A stretch of 64,000 nucleotides of DNA, from contig JAANYP010000257.1 in the NCBI GenBank assembly GCA_020465985.1, forward strand, positions 1,370,706 to 1,434,705, read 5' to 3'. Positions within the stretch are counted from its first letter, which is position 1, and each line of letters begins with the position of its first letter. Shown here one piece after another: positions 26,601 to 38,100 of the stretch. The position numbers and the translations under genes were made by a program. Below the pieces are notes generated by a model, which did no database searches, had not been told where the DNA came from, and saw only the letters and a program-made list of their open reading frames with translations. This DNA comes from Centrapalus pauciflorus (Eukaryota > Streptophyta > Magnoliopsida > Asterales > Asteraceae).

Positions 26601-28378
26601 TAAATATCTAATAACTGAATAACTTAAACATATAAATAATATTAACATTATAAAAGATATTATGAAACATTAGAGATTTTGAAACAATACAGTTTGGTGG
26701 TAAGAAAAGCCTGTTATGACCATGGTGGCATGGGTTTGAATCCCGTTAGCCTTTTTTTGAAGTTAATGTTGTAAGGGTAGAACTGTAATTATCTAAATCA
26801 ATCCTTATCAACATTCAACAATCCATAATGAATTTAATACGATCTAACAGTCCGTATTGAATGCCTTCATTAAGCTTCGCAAACAATATATAGTTATAAA
26901 TATGGTTTATAATATTAGATACATTAAATGACTAGCAAGAAGTGCTAGACAATTGCATGAACAAAGCATATATAAGCAATTATACAAAGTAACTGTTCAC
27001 GAAAAAGACTGACATCTGGTGCTAAGAAAACTAAATGAAAATCAAACGGGAAGACAATCATAGTCCATGATCAAGTCCGTAAGATGATATTATAAACAAC
27101 AGTACAAGTGCACAACACAAACACCTGTAGCTTGCTCATTTGATTGTGAATTATCAAGCCAGCAAATGAAAACAGACATGAGATTCAGAGCTGCCATTAT
27201 GTAAAGCACCAACCATGCATATATTTGCTAATAAAGATCGCTTAATTTAGAAACTAACGATGGTCCATGCAAATAATGGAAATGATGGCGTTAACTAAAA
27301 ACAGTAAAATCTCCAGGCACTGCAATTCACATCGTATCAAAAATATGCATCGCATGTAATCTTGCATAAATTAAAATATCATCCTTAAAAGGACGGATAA
27401 GAATAAACGGCACACAAGATTTTCACATTTGATTATGTATGATACGAGAGGCAACTAAACCTCTCTTTGAAGCTCATCAACATCGGAATTATTATAGGTA
27501 ATTGGAAGTGCGTTTTGAAAGGGGTCACCTGTTAATCAGTTTAGCCTACTTTTGCTATTAATTATATAATTATACAGGGGGTCCAATTTTACAGTTTGAT
27601 ACCAGCCTCAACAAAACATGTTATTAAAGGATACATCATAAAATTACTTGTATATACCCTATTAATATCCATTACTTCTTTATTTCATCAGAATTTGTCA
27701 AACCCTCAACACCATCAAAAAGTGATTATTACAACTTCAAGCAACATAAGCACATCAAAAGTGATTATATTTTCAAATAACATAAGCACGACCAAACAAC
27801 TATACCATTTTATGCAAACTGTCTGATTCTATTTCTGGTTACTCAATATCAAATATCTCACAAATGATCAAAATAACTTTTGAAAAGGTACATCCAAACT
27901 CCCCACTCATTACGAGCATCTAATGTATAATATCATCTCAAATAGCTCACGAATGATCAAATCAATAGCACAATAAACAAAATTCAGATGCAAAAAAAAC
28001 CAGTATAAAACTAACAATAACATTAATTCCATAACATCTCACCTCAACTGGAGTCTCATTTCCTTTAGCCTTCTCATGCTGCATTTCGGCTCCAGCACCC
28101 CAAACAGGTGGCGGAGCTGTTGTTGCATAATAATCATCATCGTCCTCATCGTCCACATCTGCCCAAGACTTCACCGTTAATGGAGCGGGAGCCCAAAAAA
28201 CTTGCTCCTTCTCCCCCTTACTCTCCTTATCCTGCTTCTTCTTCGAATTACTCCCCTTCTTTGAAGAACCATGTTCCTTATCAGACTTCTTCTTCTTCTT
28301 TAAACTTCCAAGAGCAGCAAAAACATTTGTGCTGTTGATTGCTATTGGATCATCCTTTCTACTTCCACCACCAACCAT
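23681..28378 (-). CDS. Lysine-rich protein of unknown function (325 aa)
   Basis: Exons: 28378-28043, 25017-24765, 24069-23681. GT-AG introns close in frame to 326 codons with a TAG stop. I recognise the plant conservation pattern but not a named function. Seen in the protein: a short Asn/Val/Phe-rich N-terminal motif (NSTNVFAALGSL), a KKKKK basic block, a FWAPAPLTVKSWADVDDEDD segment with an acidic run, a second acidic run at the start of exon 2, a probable coiled coil (KKELKKKELAELEAVLAELG), a second Lys block, an Ala/Arg-rich helix, and a C-terminal tail KNHYNQQPVR. There is no signal peptide or membrane segment. The charge pattern suggests a nuclear or nucleolar protein, which is inference. 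Intron 1 (3.0 kb) and intron 2 both contain MITEs. Confidence 0.85.
24378..24620. mobile_element. hAT-type MITE in intron 2 of the lysine-rich gene
   Basis: The ends taggggttagtttggt and ccagatgaacacccccta-like are inverted. Flanking octamers gagataac and gagataca match at 6 of 8. The inner sequence (catttttcatatt, gtttgtatttggttcac) resembles the segment at 56740-57170 in TRM5, suggesting one family. Confidence 0.6.
26298..26530. mobile_element. 233 bp palindromic MITE in intron 1 of the lysine-rich gene
   Basis: The ends gagaaagtaccactcatt and its near complement agtaagtggtactc form TIRs of about 35 bp that include gcgcaccagaaggt. TA-rich tracts lie within 40 bp on both sides. The interior is non-coding. 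Confidence 0.65.
26695..26765 (+). repeat. tRNA-like (SINE-type) fragment
   Basis: tttggtggtaag followed 30 bp later by gggtttgaatcccgt resembles pol III A and B boxes, and a T run follows. No target duplication was found, so this is a tentative SINE head. Confidence 0.35.
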
Positions 28379-29110
28379 TTTTTTTCTTCAAAAACACAAT
28401 ATCAAATGCACCCGCAAGCTACACGGATCGAAATTTCAGAAACTTTAAAGGAAAAACTAGGGTTTTGTTTTGTTTCCTTTCAAAATCAAACTTATATATG
28501 CAAATTGCAATATACACTTATACACAAAGCTCAACCTTTGCAACGATTATTTAGTTTACGTAAAAAAAAAAAAAAAGGATTTGCAATGAGAATCGCCAAA
28601 ATGAAAACTTAACTTGATCAAACTAAAATCGCGAAGGTTCAGTTAAGATTAAGATAAAACGAAAGACCTTTTTTTAAGTTTGGGGATACGAGGAAAAACA
28701 GGATTTTTTTTCTTTCACTACAATGCGAAGAACAAAACTCCGACACGACAAAATATGGATCGGAAAATCCAGAATTAGAAATCGATTAAAATTGACGATA
28801 ATCTGGAACGATAAATCTCTTATTCTCCTCCTTCCCCAAATCAACGAAGGTTGAGTTTTTCTTTTTTTATTTTTTTTTTGCGAAAGGTATAAGGAAATTA
28901 TTAGGGTTTTCAAGAATTTGGTAATGGCAAGCGATCTGGATGTAGAAGGAAATGGAGATTGAAATAAGGGGTATCGTCTGATTGTTGAATTAGGGTTCGG
29001 ACGATGATCAGCTGCTTGTATGAAAAATTGATAATTTTTGTGTTTGAGTGATTTTAGGCTTAGAAAGAGAAGAGAGGTTGTGTTTTCACTTCTCAGTTTT
29101 TAGTCAGTGA
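28379..29110 (-). promoter_or_regulatory. Leader and promoter region of the lysine-rich gene
   Basis: T-rich and GA-rich sequence upstream of the ATG includes aggaagag-type stretches up to about 29090. I see no clear TATA box and cannot place the transcription start. Confidence 0.35.
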
Positions 29111-29912
29111 TCTTTTCCGGGTTTTATTTTTGGGTTGGTTCTCAATAAATTTACCTTTTTTTATTATGTATTTATGTAAGATATAACTTTGATTACAACA
29201 AAGTTATTAATTGATGCCTAATTCATTTGATATCAACTAAACGCATCTACTTATTTTACTCATTAATAATTAATTGATGCCTAATTCTCGAGTTATTAAG
29301 ATGAACCCACGAATTAAATGATCGATCAAAATGCATTTTTTTTTAATATTTTGCTAATTGTATCAAGCCGAAACACTATTTTAGCCATTTTTTTAGTTGT
29401 TTACATATTATGTTAAATGAGTTATTGAACACATGCGTGTTGCTACGGCGTCTAAAATATTAATTACAAAAATACATATAAAAACAAATAAATAAAAATA
29501 CTTTTCAAACAATTCAAGTAAAGAAACACAACTGAACCAACATCGAAGAGTGAAATTGAAAACTCGATATAGATTCAAGAAGTAAGACAAATGATACTGT
29601 TTGTCGGTTCTTATCATTGGTTTTCTAGATTTTACAATGCTAAAATTACAGACAATGTCTTATTAAATCGGATCGGAATCAGAATTAATTAATCAAATAT
29701 TAATAACCATAATTTGAAAATTTGACATTGATTAGATTTAATAGTCAATTTAAATTATTGGTTTTACGATTAAATCAAATAAATTTATAACGGTAATGTC
29801 TCTAATACATCGATTAATGTTTGTCAGCGTTATAATAGTGATGTTTGATGTTATACATGATCATATTTAATAAAAAATATAAATATTAAATAGTTACATT
29901 TTAATTATAAAA
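29111..29912. other. AT-rich intergenic spacer
   Basis: No gene, element border or array was identified. Confidence 0.6.
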
Positions 29913-30425
29913 CAATTTCATTAGAATTTTGTATCGTGCATTTGAATAATAAAGTCTTTTTATACAATTAAACATAACATAACAGTTTCAAAATACAACT
30001 ACAAACATACGTATAGTTAAAATTATAATTATAAGTATGTAAGAAAATGTTGTAGTAATAAATGTTAAAAAAGGACTAAATGAAAATTTATTAAAACAAA
30101 ATGGCTAAATAAAATATAACACTAAGATGAGGGTGTATTGTGAAAAAATTAAATTTAAATTTAAAAAAAAAAAACAATTTCATTAGAATTTTCTGAATAA
30201 TAATGTCTTTTCTGTACAATTAAAAGTAATATAATAGTTTCAAAAAACAACTACAAACATAAGTATAATTAAAATCATAAAAAATCATAATTTAAGTATA
30301 TAAGAAAATGTTGTAATAATAAACGTTAAAAGAGGACTAAATAAAAATTTATTTAAATAAAAGAGCTAAATAAAAAATAACACTAAGATGAGGGTTCATT
30401 ATGAAAAAATTTAAATTAAAAATTA
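29913..30425. repeat. Two tandem copies of a 261 bp unit
   Basis: Both copies open caatttcattagaatttt (29913 and 30174) and keep the same order of blocks (caactacaaacata, gaaaatgttgta, cactaagatgagggt). An A run separates the copies. By eye they differ by roughly a tenth of positions plus small indels. It is non-coding. Confidence 0.75.
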
Positions 30426-30859
30426 AAAAAATGGTCATTGGTGGAGATCATTTGCTGAATTTATATATATAATAAGATTAAAAACCCAATTTTCATTTTT
30501 TATTATTTAAGATAATTTGTTACTTGAATGATTAAAAAGTAATATTTTGTTATCTTAAACGATAAAAAAAGGAAGTTAGTTACCTTAATTCCTTAAATGA
30601 TAAATAAAGTGAATGTTTAATTTTTTTTTCATTGTAAATAAATTTGATGCCCTTAAATGACAAAAATATAAAAGTTTGATTTTTTCTATTACAAACAAAC
30701 AAAATTACTTTATCCAATAAAAAAGAGTAAACTAGATTACCGTTTTTTTTTTTTTTTGACAATTAACCATTCATTTTTTCGGTTATAAATTGGGTTAAAG
30801 TCATACATTTTCTTTTAACCGGATGATACTTATACTCAAAGGTGACCTGTCGATATGGT

Positions 30860-31497
30860 TAGGCTTGGCAAAAAAACTCATCCCCGACGGGGAAACCGTA
30901 ACTCGACCCCGGTTTGACCGGGGATGGGGATGGGGACGGGGAATTCCCGATTTAAAATAATGGGGATGGGGCGGGGATGGGAGACACTTTAATCCCCGAC
31001 CCCGAACCCGACCCAGGTTATAATTTATGTTTTAATATAGATTATTATATATATTTAACTTTACAATGTAAATTATTCATTACATTTTATATAATATATT
31101 AAATAGCATTGTATATGACTTTTCTATAGTTTAAAATACTATTATTTTTCATTATATTGGTTTTATAAATCTTTTGCATCCATTTCTTTATTTTAGTTTT
31201 ATTATAAATTATACATTATATATTGTAAATACCTCCAATATGATTCAATTAAGTTGTTTTAAAGTTTATTTTAATATATATTTCAATTGAATTACTATTT
31301 ATAGTTTAAACTTAAATAATCTTTAGGAATTTGAAAAACCCGATTCCCCGACAGGGATCCCCGATCCCCGATCGGGACGGGGATGAGGATAGAAACTCAT
31401 TCCCCGACGGGGATGGGACCGGGGATGGGGGAGAGTAATATGAAGCGGGGATGGGGATGGGAACTGAAATCCCCGCCCCGCCCCATTGCCATCCCTA
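30860..31497. mobile_element. 638 bp hAT element with perfect 8 bp target duplication
   Basis: Termini taggcttggca and tgccatcccta are inverted. The octamer gatatggt flanks both sides exactly (30852-30859 and 31498-31505). Both subterminal regions are packed with GGGGATGGGG/CCCCG runs, while the core is AT-rich. There is no transposase ORF. Confidence 0.85.
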
Positions 31498-31505
31498 GAT
31501 ATGGT

Positions 31506-33261
31506 ACCTATGACCGGTAAGTATGCTGATATGACGTTTTTGTTGATTTAAACGATGAAATAACATATTTTTTATGACATGTCATTTACTTTATTATTAT
31601 TGTTGTTGTTGTTATTATTTATTCTTTTCTATAATGTTCAACTTGAAACTAAAAAACCCAGATATTTAAATCCGAATTAACAAAATCAAAATCGGAATCG
31701 AGATCGAAACATTTAGCTAAGCAATCGAGTAGATTTTGAACCATAAATCTTGTGATTTCGGAACTCAATCATTCAAAATCGAAACCAATAAAGTGAAATC
31801 AATACAGTAAATGAAATCGAAATTGATGCTTGAACATAATCCCAAACTTGTTGTACATTTGATTTCAAAATGTTAACCACCAAACACCCATAAATACAAT
31901 ATGCTTGAACGAAATCGAAATTGATTCCAAAAATGTAACCACCAGTCATCAAATGTACCATATCAACAATAAAATCAAAGTACAAGGATCATCCGGGCAA
32001 AAAAAAACTACATTGGTCATATCGATAATTTCATAAAATAGTATACATATGTACGACTTTATTCCTAAAATCATTAATCAAATCACCACCATCTGTATTG
32101 GATAAGCAAGCAATCTCGATAACCTGATATGACATTCTCCCTTGTTTTTATCCATGTAGTCATAGAAAGGTTTTATGCACGAAATTAGGGATGACAATTT
32201 TGATCCAACGGGCCAAACGGACCGAACAGTTAAATGCACTCATTCTAAAAACTAAGATTGAACATAATTTTTTTAAAAAATGAAAATTTATAAAACGACG
32301 TATCAAAAAGATTGTTCTTTGAAAAAAAATTCAAAATTATGTAAAATTTATGAGTTTTGGACCTTAACCCTTTTGACCCGTTTACTTGAACGAGCTGAAA
32401 TTGACAACAACCTATCAAAGATGTCCTCTATTATAACATTCTATTACTTGACTAATTTTATCAAAGCATTACACTCTAAACAATATTTCTATAATAGCAG
32501 TCGTTGGTGACTGGATGTGGTATGGCGTTTACTAGGCTTCCACGTTAGCACCAAAAGGGTAATTGGGTCTGCACAATATAAAAACATACTTATAAAATAG
32601 TAATGTGCTTATAAAGTAGTAACGTACTCACAAAATAACAACATAATCATAAAATAACAACATAGTTACAAGTATGTTACTATTTTGTGTAGTACGTTGC
32701 TATTTTTGTGTAGACTCAATCATCGTTTAGTGCTGATGTGATAGCGCTTACGCAGACGTCTAACAAGTGTCACACCAAGTCGAGTCATCATTAGTTGTTA
32801 TTATGTAAAGATCGTTTAAAGTCCAATGTTTTAATAAAAAAAAGTCAGATAGAAAAATTGCAAAATGCTATTTTTAAGTGAAATTTTGATATGTACTTAC
32901 TTCTAACATGTTTCGTGATTGTTTGTATACATATTCATTACCTACTCAGGTATATTTTGCCATTTTGCCCCGTACTCACAACCATGGATAAAACTTTGCA
33001 TGTTTTCGATGTACCAGAGTGGAGGGAGTACCCACTTTTTCTAATGATACCTTTCTGTACACCTCAGCGTTACATCAGATTTTCTCTCTCCACCTTTCCC
33101 ACTTTTATAACTTGGAAATACCCACAATTCTAAACATTTCTATATTACTTAATTTTTTTAAAAATAAATTCATTTTAATTAACAAAACAATTAAAACTAA
33201 AATATTTAATTTAACAAATATTTAAAAACTATTACGTAACTAAAAATTAAAAATTACTAGA
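31506..33261. other. AT-rich intergenic region
   Basis: It includes a short TTG triplet run near 31605 and a gggatgacaat hAT-like end near 32189 without a partner. Otherwise no gene is supported, and the small ORFs here lack any domain signature. Confidence 0.5.
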
Positions 33262-33466
33262 ATTAAAAATAAAAAAAATACATAACAATATGTTCCACGA
33301 GATCTAATCGAAGGTTATTATTTGTTTCCCGATTACGAATTTCCAATAACGTATTTTGATATACTTCATTGTACGCAGATGCTGCAAGGACTTGCTGATT
33401 ACGTTCATATTCGTCTTCCGATTACTCCGAAGATGATGACGACGACGAAGACGTATACGGTTCCAT
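33262..33466 (-). pseudogene. Remnant resembling a Harbinger-associated ORF N terminus
   Basis: An ATG opens MEPYT followed by seven serines and Glu, then an in-frame TAA, then an open stretch (SEDEYERNQQVLAASAYNEV and on through RNRETNNNLRLDLVEH). Ser-rich starts followed by this kind of helical segment are typical of plant PIF/Harbinger-associated proteins. With the internal stop and no downstream nuclease domain it is best read as a decayed fragment. The assignment is from pattern memory only. Confidence 0.4.
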
Positions 33467-34689
33467 CACAATAAAAATAAAATTGTAAATGGTAGTAAAT
33501 TGAGAGGTGCATGAGAATTTTGATTGAAAGAGAGAAATTTGAAAGTGTATAAATTGAAAGGTGCGAGAATTTAATGTATTGGAGTGAACCAATTATAGAG
33601 TACAAATATTATGTGAATTGTTTTTAATAAACAAACGGTCATTTGACCGTTAAAAGTTAAAAAAAAAATAAAATAAAATAAAACCCTCGAGGCCGTGCGG
33701 TGTGAAGGAGCCGCGGGGGTTCGAAATTAGGCGGGACCGACCTATGAGGGTGGTGTGGGCCGGCGGCCTCCACCGTACGTGGCAAGGCCGAAGTTCTCTC
33801 GGCTTCAGTATACCCGTCAGCCTCATGGGTAAATGATTTCCGTTTTTACGGCTCATTAGTCATTACCATCCCTATGTGCATCTCATGTTGGTAGAAATTA
33901 GGAGGTCAACAAGGAATAAGTTTGAGATATGGAATGTCTAAGAAGAAGAAAAACATAAGTAGATATATTTTATATTTTTAGAATTATTTACTTCATTTTG
34001 ATTCTCAAAGCTCTATTTCCTCTGTAAAAGACATCTCAACATTCTTTTATATTGTGTATTCAAAACCAATTTCACAAAGGAAAGTTGAAGAAACAAGAAA
34101 ATAAATAAAAAAATATGTGTTCTTTAATCATCTTTAAGGAAAGGAAAGTTATTAGGAAAGAAAATGCAAGTTACTTTCTTCTAAAAAAATTTTGTTCACA
34201 TTTGGAAAGAAAGTGAAAAAAGAAAGACACATGCTTGTAAATTGCTTCAATAATATTGACTTCCTTTCTTTGTTCTTCTAGGAACAAAAACCATTAATTT
34301 TTCCTTCTTTCTTCCTCGTTCAAAAACACAAAATTTCACATTCATTTTCGTTCATTTACATTCTCCGTGTTTCTTCCTCCATTTAATTTTTCACATTAGT
34401 GATGTTCATATTGAGAACCAATTTTTGTTAAGAACATACTGAAAAATTATACAAAAATAACATACATTTAATATGGTTACAAGAAGCTCATTATATACTT
34501 GCTTGCATCACATGCTGTCCAAAATTTACAAACCTTGTCATGCTTATTTCTCATAGAACGCTCACTCGTCCTTGATCCTCCTATGCTCAACGTAACTTGC
34601 AAATTAGCCTCAACGATGAGCAAAGCACGGTTGATGCCTAGATATAGGAATCAACCATGCACATGAGTTGTGCCATAATCATCAGATTT
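33467..34689. other. Intergenic region with a GC-rich patch
   Basis: Positions 33685-33830 are unusually GC-rich (ggccgtgcggtg, ggccggcggcctcc) but have no supported ORF. The rest is AT-rich and featureless. Confidence 0.5.
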
Positions 34690-34706
34690 ACATATGTGTG
34701 GATTGT

Positions 34707-34893
34707 TTTTTTTGAACAGCAGATGTTAGCGGTTAGTTATTAGCCCCATTGTTAGACACCTTGAGGGTCAGAACCGAACCCCAACCCCACACCTCCACCT
34801 AAGGAGAAACGTCATTCGCAAGACTCGAACTTGAGACCTCAACCAAGGGGGTCCCACCTTTGGTGGTGGCCACTTGATCTATGTCAAGTGGTT
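34707..34893 (-). mobile_element. tRNA-derived SINE (187 bp) with 17 bp target duplication
   Basis: On the minus strand it has a pol III-like head, a B-box-like agttcgagtctt, and an A-rich 3' tail. Flanks acatatgtgtggattgt (34690-34706) and acatacgtgtggattgt (34894-34910) match at 16 of 17 positions. This is the signature of LINE-mediated SINE insertion. Confidence 0.8.
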
Positions 34894-35103
34894 ACATACG
34901 TGTGGATTGTGATCAATGTGTTGTCCACGTTTCGACAACGCCTAAACAAAAATGCAGGAATATATCTCTGTTTGTGACATCAACAATGAGTTTGCAACAT
35001 GATTTCTAACATTTTAAATTCAAACTCAAATTTTCTTGAAAAAGGTATAGCCATGTGAAAAGGTTCATTCTTCGGTATAAGTCAAAATTCAGATGGAATA
35101 TGG

Positions 35104-38100
35104 TTAGGCAACGAAGAATAAGAAAATCATAAGGAATACAATCAATACAAAGAATATCTTTATCATGAGCCACCTGTTGGATGATATACTGTTGAGGTAC
35201 CTCATTAGTTGCCCTTGTGCCCCTTCTACATTTGCCAGTGTATCCTCCATGTTCTCGTCGATCCTGTCAGACAATTATCATCATGATCATTGAGTTTTTT
35301 TTCTATCTGTATGAGACAATGATAAAAAGATTTTCTTTAAGGGAGGATGACAAATCAAGTTCCATTTCAGAATCTGATGATGAGGTAGACATTTGTGCTG
35401 TTTCCAAGTTCACCAATGAAGATATGAGATACATTTTCAGTATTTCACCATCCAGATTGAGAATCTATATGATGCTAATAAATGAATCTTAATTGAAATG
35501 AATTAGCTACAAATTCCATTCAACGTAATCTAGAATGCTTCATATAAAGGATAGGAATTCCAGACTTCCAGCGATATATAAAAGCCAAATTACTTGCATC
35601 AACTTTGTCTTATCCCATTTTTTAATAATTACGAAAACCACAATAAGTTCTATATCATGAGGCTATTAATAAGTTTTAGAAACTCAATAACCGAAATGAT
35701 CGATAATTTCTATAGTGCCCTATAAAGTGATCAAATCACTTGAATCATTTACGAGCATATCAGGCGTGGTTAGGATTAGCCTAACAAGATTCATGTCATT
35801 CTTAACACTAACATTTGTCATTCCAAAACGCACCGTTTTGGCATTTACGTCGTCGTCTTGGAAAAAAAATTTCCCCTTCGCCTTTTCTCCCCATTATTAC
35901 CAGCCAAGGTTTGCTGCTTCTTCCTCTTCCCGAAACCAACCCGTGCTTCTTTTTGGCGACTTACAATCATTTACTTCATTAATTGATCAAATTGCAATTC
36001 CAGAATTTTCAATTATGACATTATGGTGATATCATCATATTAGAAATAATCTAAAGGAAGCTGAGAAATATATGTCATTTTACATTAGGAGTATGAATAG
36101 GGGCATTGTTTTCTCCTAGCAAAAGGGGAGCTACTTGGCAGGGGGTATGAGGCGTTCTAATCTTACAACATCAATCTTTCAAAGCCATCATAGCATTGCT
36201 TTCATAAAATGCAGATAGTAGTTTCGAAAAATATCAAGGTACAAGTCATGCATTTATTCAAGTAAATAATTTTTTATGCGATTGTAACTGAATTTGAAAA
36301 AACACATCATGAGACTAACCTGATAGCAAGCTCCCCTTGCTGAGAAACCATGGTTGCTAATTGTGTAAAAATGGTGCCCAACTCATGAATGGTTGCCTCG
36401 ACATTCTGAAGAGCCTCCGCTCTGCTCTGCATGTAAGTATCTTGCAGCGGCACCATCTGTTGTTGCTGTTGATTTTGTTGCTGTTGCAGCAATGGCTGAG
36501 ATTCTCCATCTGCCTGCTCTCTGGAAAACAGCAGAATCAAGGTATGACGATAAATCCAAGGTTCTTGAAACAAATATCCATTTGTTTACTTTTACATTCA
36601 CTAGAAGTAGTTAAGGTTCAATAATCAGATTGTCTAAACACTCACTTCAAGCCTTCAAGGAGTCGAGACCAACTAGATGTTAGAACTAAATGACCAAGAA
36701 CTATTGGTTTCTAAATGTACATCAGATAAGAAAGTCCCGTGTAATAAGATCCATTTGGAGCATGACACTAACAAAAACTGATGTGTCACTTTATGACTTG
36801 ATAATTTTAAAAAAGCAGGCACAAAGTATCTTGTGTTCACCTGCGGAACAGTGGAGATGAGCTTGAAGAATTCTTAACCCAAGGGGGAGGTGAAGATGAA
36901 GAATTAGATGTTGATTTGTTAGCCAAGGGACGTTGACGGGCAAATGGATTAGCAGGCTCTTTTGAAGTACTTGCAGAAAATAATTGCCTTCTATTTTCAT
37001 GAACCTTCAAGTTCTGCACCCAAAAAATCACAAGTTTGATTAAATTTGAGTCATGGGCAGAAAGATGCAGCAGATAAATCAAAGCACAGATTGTTCACTG
37101 TGTTATGCAACAAATTTTGTACCTCTGTCCGCATAGTAAGGACTTCCTTGAACTCCTTTGTGGCACCCATCAGACGATTCTTCAGATTATCAACAACTGT
37201 TGTTGAATGGGTAGTTGTGTCACTAGAAATGGTTTCATTTTGATTTTGTGAATTGCAAAAAAGTTGCAAATCCACCACAGCTGCATTAAGTGCAGTAATG
37301 TCCTGCTTGATGAAGGCTGTCAATTCTTGAATCTCCGCAGTTGGATCATCAAAAACAGATGTCCTTTTTGCCACTGGAAAGACAGAAGAAAGACCATGTC
37401 AAAACTTATTCTTCCCATCTATAGAGTTAGACACGCATCTGATATATGTTCTATTGACTTAGCTAATATATGAAGCATTTTTGAGTGCTACATAAATAAG
37501 CATTAACGTATCTAAATTAACAGAACCCTATAGGGCTACAAAAAAATTATCAAGATATAAACACTGAAATTTTCCATTTCTTCTACACGATAAGTTGGAA
37601 GCTATAAAGAATTGAAGATGCATCAAGCTCACATGCACATTTTAATATCATAGTGTCAATCAAGATAACCTTATGATTAAGCCTTTATAAAAACCATTTC
37701 ATTTTCCTGCCCTTGTCAACTCCAGAGTTCAATTATATTGAGAATTTAACAAGGGCTCAATGCGTCAACTTAATTTATTAATTCCCAATAATGGCTACTG
37801 CTGCACAGACACAACTCATTGCAGATCATTTTCTAAATGTAATATGTAACCTAGAATTTTCAGATGTCAAGAGTCAAGACTTGCATGATCCACTGCAAAT
37901 TCATAATACATTTGGCACAAAAGACACCAACCACACCACAGCTAGCATCTCATCATCTTGCTACATATTCTGCTATCTAGCCACCGGATTAATAGGTGTA
38001 ATTCACACTGACAATTCTTGACACAACATGAAATCCTACACGGGGAAAAAAGGCAACATGAATACAAAGCGGGTAGAACATGGGCCGATACAAAAAATTT

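Noticed and set aside
35217..35492. 91-codon plus-strand ORF
   Set aside because: It overlaps the last SYP32 exon on the opposite strand, whose membrane anchor is unmistakable.
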